A stretch of 64,000 bases of DNA from Paeniglutamicibacter antarcticus. Lineage in GTDB: Bacteria; Actinomycetota; Actinomycetes; Actinomycetales; Micrococcaceae. Below the pieces are notes generated by a model, which saw only the letters and a program-made list of their open reading frames with translations, was not told where the DNA came from and ran no database searches. The DNA lies in NCBI RefSeq assembly GCF_900010755.1, contig NZ_CZJT01000079.1, positions 186,001 to 250,000 of the forward strand, in the 5' to 3' direction. Below, piece after piece: positions 56,301-62,409 of this stretch. The translations under genes were made by a program, and so were the position numbers. Positions within the stretch are counted from its first letter, which is position 1. Every line of letters starts with the position of its first letter.

Positions 56301-56979
56301 TAACCTCATGGCTTTCAAGACGATCGGTCTGTCGATTTCCACTGTTGGGTTGGACGTGGAGGAAGGCTCGATCGACGTCGAGTCGACACGCAAGGGCAAA
56401 GTGGAGCTTCCCGTGGGGTGGGAGGGTTTGCTGGAGGAAGCCCTGGAGGATGAGCGTGAATTGCTCGTGGCGTTGGCAGCGGCCGGCGTTGGCGATCCTC
56501 CGGAACTCGGCCTGGAATCAGATTCGGGATATGCGTTGTCACTGGCCTGGCCGGATCGAAAGATTGGCGTGCTGATCGATGATGATTCCGAGGCCTGTGC
56601 AGCTCTGGAACACGAGGGATGGACCATTCTCGGTCCGGATATCGATGCCATCTTGCGAATTCTCGGAAGCGACCCAAGCCTTCCCGGGGAGGCGGTAGGT
56701 GGCCAGATCGCGGCCGGCTGGCAGTCGTTGCTGGACGATGCACTGGATGATGAACGCGGATTGATTCTAGAACTTGCCACGGCAGGACTCGAACCGATGC
56801 CTATCATGGGCATCGAGATCGGTGACGGGTATCCGGTGCTCCTGGCCTGGCCGGAGACGAAAATGGCCGTCGCCTATGACGGAGACGGAGAGCACGGCGA
56901 TCTAGTGTCGGCGGGATGGACCATAGTGGATCCAAACGCGCAACAAATTCTTGACATGGTGAATGGGAAGGGACAATAG
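50302..56979 (+). CDS. Giant DUF1998-type DEAD-box helicase with C-terminal nuclease-like modules (DrmA/DrmB- or DruE-like)
   Basis: A 2225-residue protein with a GTG start overlapping the methylase stop. The N-terminal SF2 helicase has TGTGSGKTEAF (Lys114), DEFH at 238-241, TPTLEMGID and QRVGRAGR near residue 1090. A zinc-binding region follows (CPNC..CLRC near 1395-1415, then LCSHCGQ), then DUF1998 with VPGGTGYLAR and the Cys cluster CSCQHEERLACHNC. A Vsr-like nuclease-type domain comes next: RPDFLL (Asp1789), TDGYQFH (Asp1807, His1812), KRDKLRAQG. The last 190 residues are two similar modules (about 2039-2123 and 2139-2220), each with GW..LL..AL.DER at the start and LAWP..K..V..D then GW.I at the end. 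It may combine DrmA and DrmB roles or represent DruE. Confidence 0.82.
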   Translation: MTELLPTFQAGDLRRGLSDYLATTFALTDGTAQSAIKDFLGHPEDGLFKGPYVRLRLPFEPAQSGWRECLDWYQGFDPYGHQAQAFARLTSKGPEGGYRRPEPTLVTTGTGSGKTEAFLYPILDHVLRAKKDGVTGTKALILYPMNALANDQANRLAALLTTHPELSGITAGIYTGQKDSTRTRVSADGLVNDRHFFREDSPDILLTNYKMLDMLLLRHQDAPIWQKSATSLQYVVLDEFHTYDGAQGTDVAMLLRRLGITLKSHWPQDLDGHRYLTEIDRQRPLGAITPVATSATLGSKGDPEAMLQFAETVFGEKFDDAAVITETRMTVEDWCEAGDEPNAYSVSEIAEDLLPTLAYLEDAEEIEPTHLYHPAPEALWVKVDPIATAIAKTLFRQVPDDLAYALRQHPLTREVLQYAMDAISLSTLAERIFGPRTILWGGTLDAAEEYLSYFIALLSKLRAAEGRSEITVEVHLWIREMSRVDAAVDPAPRFRWSDDGVDQSEDRFFPAIYCRHCGRNGWAVLLAPTGTDLDLDDAKIRTARLANNGRFRALISAANEADMLEYGKDGAEEVQGLRWLHTINRTLLKETPAEDDSDLSEGRIMPVLMLDGSDADDQSTQDMCPSCLNKDGIAFVGSAVATMLSVTISNLFGAEALADGEKKALVFTDSVQDAAHRAGFVQSRSHTMTLRTALRRALGDGPMTLAELVENAISSAATPTDRYQIIAPEFVDRDLFRPFWDPQAKPDAQLPARRAAKKRLLFDAALEFGLQSRTGRTLELTGSVVVETDAGSPARITALARRAYDSTAHQVSLDYIAPTDAELIHWVRGTLERIRIRGGIAHPWLAKYIATDGKRFQIWGGRPKHEGMPAFPSGRPAPAFPRMGKAEAATENLDPVTSSASWYARWTERCLNASRADSGYMAKALIMALVEDGVLGSSTTDSGAAAYWLDPEKIVLSSPGADALESGEHLLACNTCKAITPGSAAVIDQLDGAPCLLVRCSGTLTRKNGEVRNYYRDLYASTDSKRVVAREHTSLLDDKKRLQYEREFRDGAENPDAPNVLVATPTLEMGIDIGDLSCVMLASLPTSVSSYLQRVGRAGRLTGNSLVLAFVRGRGEHLPKLHDPLSVINGEVRPPATFLDAEEILQRQYVAHLVDRFARRSDRPHPKDAIQALGKVDPGSFIGELIEDATDNSNLYLSEFFAQFAGNLTQESFDQLTGWAGEQSDGEPSGLSRHLIRASGLWVADVAELVERRKQIEVALPELEAAIARTLHLGDDERDDLQALRTAKATLGMIGGQLKELRGGYWISVLEAYGILPNYTLLDDTVTLDVGLSWKDADTNEFQTDSLSYSRGASVALSELAPGATFYAQGMEVLIDAVDLGPQNSHIEKWQLCPNCGWAKTDVATSASASTCLRCGSAGIADMSQVLDVVVMKKVSAEVRRDEAAIGDRRENRIRERFNILAAADIDPKHIQRTWFLEGYDFGAEYLNRVDIRWINTGKAIASGGTRTIAGEEIKAPLFRLCSHCGQLDQSAKENKPTEHRFWCKYRKAEQESVQEVALARTLGTQGVVLHLPLDATLGDDFSVPSLQASILLGLQKVIGGAPDHLDVIRISDPSFDGGRLALLLHDKVPGGTGYLARFGDPHRVWELLEAAWQTVADCSCQHEERLACHNCLLPFADPWNVDRIARATAERLLGKILRAGKQAVDGGTQPSYAVDWTVTEDAPVNITNIESLLEQRFRQAFVKRLKDSGAFHKIIPGAGADTINFRIPGQPYTWQLIPQVDLHGTRPDFLLKAPDPNIPDLAIYTDGYQFHASPEHNRLADDAHKRDKLRAQGIIPWAVTWQDVEAFSSADSVSAPPAWVDARLNMQLQAKFSPSAALMALLGRDAMTQLWHWIHEPDSYAWGKFSELVPFMLRTAGAGKMDPDAVPLVAQELARGDAPTPPPGNAVYWTRQLGSVAFACAAPGQSPSTFSVGLSLDDRTEAVQGEGFDKSWREWLRLSNLMAFKTIGLSISTVGLDVEEGSIDVESTRKGKVELPVGWEGLLEEALEDERELLVALAAAGVGDPPELGLESDSGYALSLAWPDRKIGVLIDDDSEACAALEHEGWTILGPDIDAILRILGSDPSLPGEAVGGQIAAGWQSLLDDALDDERGLILELATAGLEPMPIMGIEIGDGYPVLLAWPETKMAVAYDGDGEHGDLVSAGWTIVDPNAQQILDMVNGKGQ

Positions 56980-56981
56980 AA

Positions 56982-59258
56982 ATGCCCGGAATAGTCTTCG
57001 CGAAAACTAAGGACAAGCTCGACAACTCGGTGAAATCGTTGGTAATGAACTTCCTTGAGAAGCTTCAGAACGACGATACGACCTTCGGGCTGAACATCGA
57101 GCCATTGAAGAATGTCTCGGACCCCCGAGTTCGCACCGGTCGTGTCAACGACATGTGGCGCGCCGTGTTGTTCAAGCTGAACACCGCTTCGGCCCCCACC
57201 TACGTTTACTACGGCACTTGGCCTCACGACAAGGCCATAGATATTGCGCAACGCAGCGTGCTGCAGATGAACCCGGTGTTCGGGATCCCGGAGATCATCG
57301 AACAAACGATGCCCGAACCAGAGGAAGAGCTCGTTGAATTTCCGGGGCTTCCAAAGCAACCACCCTCCGAGCCAGCGGCCCAGCGCGATGAACCCACCTG
57401 GACCAACGGACTGGTAGAACACGGCTACAAGCTCCAGTTCCTCATTGACTCCGCGGGCCTTGACCCGGTGATTGCCCGTAAGGCTCTATTGGCCACGACT
57501 GCGTCGGCGTTCCACAAGATCACCGACAAGGCGCCGGATTGGCAAGGACTTCTCATCCTCGACCTTGCCTCCGGAAAAACCTTGGAAGAGAGCCTGGAAG
57601 ACCTGGGTCTGATCGACCAGCGCAGTGTTCCTCATGAGCCGGAAAACGAAAAATCCGAGGACGACGTCATCGTTGAAGGCTTTGAGAGGGATGCTGCGAA
57701 ACTGCAGTTCGCATTCATCGGCGACGCGCCAGAGGCTCTTCGCGATGTCATCGAAGGTGGCAGCGCCGATGCCTGGCGCACATTCCTCCACCCCGAACAG
57801 CGTCGCTATGCGGACGGTTCCTGGAACGGTCCCTTCCGCCTCTCTGGCGGTGCCGGAACCGGAAAAACAGTTGTGATTCTGCACCGGGCCAAGACCTTGG
57901 CTGTTCGCAATCAGGCGTCTCGAATCATCGTCACGACCTTTACCCGCACGTTGGCGACGTCGCTCAACCAGAGCTTGCGGAAGCTCGATCCGAATCTTCA
58001 GTTGGCCCAGGAAGCAGGAGCTGAGGGGATCTACACCAGCGGGGTCGACTCCCTGGTGTCACAGGTCTTCAACTCCGCGACGCCTGACGAACGTAAGGCT
58101 GCGTTGAAGGAAGTCTTCGGGGATGCCCACGCTTCGTCTAATTTCCGGCCCAGTGGAGTGACCACGCAACAGTGGAAAGACGCACTGGAAAGCACGGAAC
58201 ACGGACTGGACCCGGAGCTGGCCAACCCCACTTTCCTGGAACAGGAATATATTTCCGTGGCGTTGGCGAACTCCGTCGCGTCTAGGGAAGAGTACGTCAA
58301 GGTGCCTCGAGCCGGTCGTGGCACTGCACTGACACGCCCTAAACGCCTCGGCGTATGGAAGATTTTCGAAGCATTCCGTCAGACGCAACGGGTGGAGGGA
58401 AATATCTCGTTCCCTGAGTTGGCTACGGTTTCTGCGATGCTACTTCGTCACCGTAGTGAATCAGGCAAACCCGCGCTGGCTGACCACGTGCTCATCGATG
58501 AGGCACAGGATCTGCACGCTGCCCATTGGCTGTTCCTCCGCGCTCTGGCCTCCCCAGGACAAAACGACCTTTTCATCGCTGAAGATTCGCATCAACGCAT
58601 CTACGGACAGAAGGTTCCGTTGTCGAGGTATGGAATTGCCATTGTGGGGCGCTCACGGCGTCTGTCACTGAACTACCGGACTACGGCCCAGAATCTTGCC
58701 TACGCTGTTCGCCTGCTCAAAGGTGCCGACATCGAAGACCTCGAAGGTGAGACGGAAGGAGCCAACGGCTACCACTCGGCACGCAGCGGTCCGGTACCGG
58801 CCGAGGCCGGTGCCGCGTCACTCGCAGACGAACTGGACGACGTCGAGAAGCACATCAAGGCGTGGCTGGCGCAAGAGGTACCCGGCAACATGATCGGCAT
58901 CATTGCACGCACCAAGTACCAGCTGCAGAAACTGCAATCCGGATTGGCAGAGCGCAAGGTTGACGTCAGAGACGTCGATCATCCCGGGGACGGCTCAAAG
59001 CCGTTGTATATGACGATGCACCGAGCCAAGGGAATGGAATTCTTCAAGGTCATACTTTTCGGCGTCAATGATGCATCAGTGCCGCTGTCTCTGGCGACTA
59101 ACGGGTTGGCCGAGGCAGAGAAGAATGATGCGTTGCTTCGTGAGCGCTCACTGCTCTACGTAGCGGCGACTCGTGCGCGTGACGAACTGGTGGTCAGCTG
59201 GAGTGGAAACCCTTCGGGGTTGTTGCCCGCGGCTTCCGACAAAGTGTCGGTTAGCTGA
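56982..59258 (+). CDS. UvrD-like SF1 helicase with N-terminal RelE/ParE-like domain
   Basis: A 758-residue protein, 2 bases after the giant helicase gene. Residues 1 to about 105 look like a RelE/ParE toxin fold (KNVSDPRVRTGRVNDMWRAV, YVYYGTWPHDKAIDIA). About 106-270 is a linker/helical part. The SF1A motor has GGAGTGKTVV (Lys295), DEAQDLH, AEDSHQRIYG, LNYRTTAQNL, TMHRAKGMEFFKVI and LLYVAATRARDELVV. A separate antitoxin gene is not present, so the RelE-like part may be a nucleic-acid-binding domain rather than a free toxin. It ends the tightly packed four-gene cassette. Confidence 0.85.
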   Translation: MPGIVFAKTKDKLDNSVKSLVMNFLEKLQNDDTTFGLNIEPLKNVSDPRVRTGRVNDMWRAVLFKLNTASAPTYVYYGTWPHDKAIDIAQRSVLQMNPVFGIPEIIEQTMPEPEEELVEFPGLPKQPPSEPAAQRDEPTWTNGLVEHGYKLQFLIDSAGLDPVIARKALLATTASAFHKITDKAPDWQGLLILDLASGKTLEESLEDLGLIDQRSVPHEPENEKSEDDVIVEGFERDAAKLQFAFIGDAPEALRDVIEGGSADAWRTFLHPEQRRYADGSWNGPFRLSGGAGTGKTVVILHRAKTLAVRNQASRIIVTTFTRTLATSLNQSLRKLDPNLQLAQEAGAEGIYTSGVDSLVSQVFNSATPDERKAALKEVFGDAHASSNFRPSGVTTQQWKDALESTEHGLDPELANPTFLEQEYISVALANSVASREEYVKVPRAGRGTALTRPKRLGVWKIFEAFRQTQRVEGNISFPELATVSAMLLRHRSESGKPALADHVLIDEAQDLHAAHWLFLRALASPGQNDLFIAEDSHQRIYGQKVPLSRYGIAIVGRSRRLSLNYRTTAQNLAYAVRLLKGADIEDLEGETEGANGYHSARSGPVPAEAGAASLADELDDVEKHIKAWLAQEVPGNMIGIIARTKYQLQKLQSGLAERKVDVRDVDHPGDGSKPLYMTMHRAKGMEFFKVILFGVNDASVPLSLATNGLAEAEKNDALLRERSLLYVAATRARDELVVSWSGNPSGLLPAASDKVSVS

Positions 59259-59307
59259 CTTAGCCTGGCCAAATAGTTGAAGAAACGGTTCTAGGGGGGA
59301 ATTGAAA

Positions 59308-62300
59308 ATGGGGGATACTGCGCTCGATCTAATGGTCGGGAGTTCTACGGCTGTGGGGAAAACAGCTAGTTACAGTGACTGGAATGATGCGTTGGCAAAC
59401 GCGTTTTTTGGTCTTGAACGTTCAGGACAACTTGTCTATCTTGATCATGATGACGAAGCATTTTCTCATGCCTATAGGTCGCTTGCTCTGGAAACAGGTG
59501 AGGAGGCTGTCGAATCATTAGCAGCGGCCGTCTGCGCCCAATTGTGCTGGGCCAACAGCCATCGATCTACTTTTGCTGAATTCGACATGATGGCTCGACG
59601 TTGGATTTACCAACGTCGAGCCGCTCTTCGAAACAAAAAGAACGTGGATGCGCCACCCGTCATTGCTTTACTGATGCTTTTGTCTATCGCTGCCGAGAGC
59701 ATGGGGGCGCAGAACACGAAGGGCGAACAAACTACTGGTAGCTACTACTCGCAGCTTGTAAACCTTCTTGGGATATCTAAGTCCGAGGGTGCACGTTTGC
59801 ACCTATCGTTTATGGAATCCAGTGAAGCTTATTGGGAAGCGCTGAGCATCTGGCTGGAAGACCATGCGGGAGATAAAGGCCTTCCGAGTGCATATGCGCT
59901 TATGCACCGCTATGTTGGATTGCCTATTTCTCAAGCCTTGATTAGAGACACCGAGCGCCGAAACCTTGAAAAATTCTTTGACGAGCAGGGCTTTGTCGCA
60001 GGATCTGCAGTAGCACATGCCGAGATGCAATCGGCCTTGGATATCTGGCTCCATTCGGCCGGTGGCAGCGCAAACCAAGCACTCCGCAAGATTTGGGCAG
60101 CGACAGGAAACCAAAACCGAGTCACCGAGCTGGCACTTGCGGAGTTTGCTGCTTGGGAAGGGCCCATCGGCCGACATATTGGTGAACGATCAAGCGCTCG
60201 AAGCCAGCGCTGCTTACTCACGTGGCGCACGGAACGAAAGTTCCTATCGTCCATCTCCAAATTTGGTCTCGTTGTCATGCAAGGTGAACACGTCGGCGGC
60301 TCTGGCACCATTGAGGCCGCAGATGGCTCGGCATTTGAAGTCCATTTCCGCCCTGCCGGTAACAACACTTTCGGGGTCAGTTTTGGCAGCCAGGAACTTG
60401 AACCGCAATCACTCTTCGGTTCAGAAGTCAGAATTACTACCTCGGATGCGCAAATATTGCGGAGAATTCCGAAAAACGTAGTGATCTTCACGCGTGACGC
60501 CCTGACTGCATCATTCGTTGAAGTTGATCGTGTGATGGCCGGTGTTGAAACGCGGATCCTCGTCAAAGATGCCAAGGACCTGCCCAAAAATGTGGAAATC
60601 ATCCTTATAGATGCGGCGCAGCCTGGATTCTCCAGCTCCGTTGGTGGCGGTAAAGATGGGACCCCTGCAGGGTGGATCGCCTACACGAACGTAACTTTTC
60701 TTCGATCACCAGCAACAGAGCTAGTACACCTGGCTGAGCTTGCTGCATTCCAACCCCGAATGACCACACAAATGTCATTGCAGGGTGGACTACGTCTACC
60801 GGGAAGAACCCGTCGTTGGAGTGCGCTTGCTCCGCTGACTCTAGTCATCACATCGGATGAAGACACCCACGTCGATCTCTATAGAGTTGATAGAGACCCT
60901 AAGACTCTGCGGGCTAACGACGTACTGATTCTTAAAGATCTCAAGCTGCCTGCGGAACTTGCAGTTGATGAGCTCCGCGGTGGGGAGACAGACTTTACGC
61001 TTTCACTGCGGAAAAAGCTCTCTACTTTGCAGAACCTTTCGATTAAGTTGAGAGGTGCGGAAATCGGTGAGGGTAATTCATCCAATGAAGCGCGTGCATT
61101 GGCGCATGCCGTTGGCACGCCTTTGTGGCCGCTGACGACGGTTGAAGATAGCGATGACGCAACAGGTTGGGTTACGGGAGTATCCGTTGAAGCGCCTTCA
61201 TTCGAAAATCTGTCAGACCAGCCAGAGGTGCCCACCAAAATTCGCTGGTCTGGTCCACAGAATGTCGCCCGTGCTAAGCAAAAGCTTAGTCTTCCCGGCC
61301 CCGCAGCAGACTCGTGCATCATTACTGGTTTCCACCGTTTTGTGTTCCCAACGTTTGATGGGAAACGACCTAAAACACCGTGGATGTATGGAGTCTGTAT
61401 TGGGTGTGGAGCTAGCAAACGTCAGCCGACTCGTATTAAGAACGCTGAGAAATTCGCTATCCACAACGCACCGGCTCCAACTCGCAGTGCCTTGCCGGAA
61501 CCGGTGCAGAAACCTCAGTTACCAGAACTGACGGCTTTCCTGGATGCTTTGATCTATCTATGTTCAGGAACGCGGAGAGATTTCTCTGTGCTAGCACGAC
61601 AAATAGAAGACTCAGCGTTGTTTGAACGCCAGCTATTGATGAGACTCGAATCCAGTGCCTTCCTGGAAATTGAACGCAACTCAGACATGGAAGTGGTGGC
61701 CTGGGAATCGGTTTACCACGGCATTGCTGGACTGGACGATGGCGCCTGGATGCTTGCCGGACCATGGACCAACACCGAGAAAGAAGAGCTTGCTGAATCC
61801 GTGAAAGAAATCGGTGGAGACATTCGTGTTGGTATTCCGGATGCTCATGAGCTTTTGGTATTTGAGGGCATTGTTCCTGAAGTCATGCCTGAGGTAGTCC
61901 CCGAAACCATCGATCCCGACATCATCTCGCCGTCAGCAGCCAGGAAACTGGCGGAGGCTTTGCCGCCCTTGTCTCAAATTGTTAAAGAACTCCCCAAAGT
62001 TTCATTCCCATTTGCCGCTAACTACGAGTATTTCCAGGTTGGAACCGCGGCTTGGGCTGAGATCGAGACAGCACAGTTGCCGGGCCTCTACCGGTTACCG
62101 CGAGTCTACGGATCTGGCTACTACCTACGTACTGCCGAAGACGTTGAAAATGGAACAGGTTCCAGAGTATGGGCGGAACTTGGGAAACACCTTGCCGCGA
62201 ATATTCTTGACCGTCCGCTACTTGCCTACGACGAAACCAGCCGCAAGCTTCGAGTTCCCTTGGGCGCTGAGCTTCCGGGTCTATATGGGCGCGTAGCCGT

Positions 62301-62409
62301 ATGTGCAGCCGCTCAATTCCCTGTTCCAGAGCCACTACTCAACTCCTTGACTTATGCGGGCCTAGCCCCCGAAACCGTTGCCATCCTTAACCGAAAGCTG
62401 ACGTCATGA
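59308..62409 (+). CDS. Uncharacterised 1033-residue protein, possibly Druantia DruH-like
   Basis: I choose the ATG at 59308 because GGGGGG lies 8-9 bases upstream; a TTG at 59302 is in frame. The protein has no signal, membrane segment or enzyme motif I can name. It contains an N-terminal helical part, a middle beta-rich part (VVMQGEHVGGSGTIEAADGS) and a short cysteine pair (VCIGCGASKRQPTR near 700) that could bind zinc. Its stop overlaps the start of a DEAD-type helicase (ATGA). A gene of about 1000 residues coupled to a large DUF1998-type helicase is the layout of Druantia type III (druH-druE); this is the main reason for the call. Codons are AT-richer than in the cassette before it. Confidence 0.6.
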   Translation: MGDTALDLMVGSSTAVGKTASYSDWNDALANAFFGLERSGQLVYLDHDDEAFSHAYRSLALETGEEAVESLAAAVCAQLCWANSHRSTFAEFDMMARRWIYQRRAALRNKKNVDAPPVIALLMLLSIAAESMGAQNTKGEQTTGSYYSQLVNLLGISKSEGARLHLSFMESSEAYWEALSIWLEDHAGDKGLPSAYALMHRYVGLPISQALIRDTERRNLEKFFDEQGFVAGSAVAHAEMQSALDIWLHSAGGSANQALRKIWAATGNQNRVTELALAEFAAWEGPIGRHIGERSSARSQRCLLTWRTERKFLSSISKFGLVVMQGEHVGGSGTIEAADGSAFEVHFRPAGNNTFGVSFGSQELEPQSLFGSEVRITTSDAQILRRIPKNVVIFTRDALTASFVEVDRVMAGVETRILVKDAKDLPKNVEIILIDAAQPGFSSSVGGGKDGTPAGWIAYTNVTFLRSPATELVHLAELAAFQPRMTTQMSLQGGLRLPGRTRRWSALAPLTLVITSDEDTHVDLYRVDRDPKTLRANDVLILKDLKLPAELAVDELRGGETDFTLSLRKKLSTLQNLSIKLRGAEIGEGNSSNEARALAHAVGTPLWPLTTVEDSDDATGWVTGVSVEAPSFENLSDQPEVPTKIRWSGPQNVARAKQKLSLPGPAADSCIITGFHRFVFPTFDGKRPKTPWMYGVCIGCGASKRQPTRIKNAEKFAIHNAPAPTRSALPEPVQKPQLPELTAFLDALIYLCSGTRRDFSVLARQIEDSALFERQLLMRLESSAFLEIERNSDMEVVAWESVYHGIAGLDDGAWMLAGPWTNTEKEELAESVKEIGGDIRVGIPDAHELLVFEGIVPEVMPEVVPETIDPDIISPSAARKLAEALPPLSQIVKELPKVSFPFAANYEYFQVGTAAWAEIETAQLPGLYRLPRVYGSGYYLRTAEDVENGTGSRVWAELGKHLAANILDRPLLAYDETSRKLRVPLGAELPGLYGRVAVCAAAQFPVPEPLLNSLTYAGLAPETVAILNRKLTS

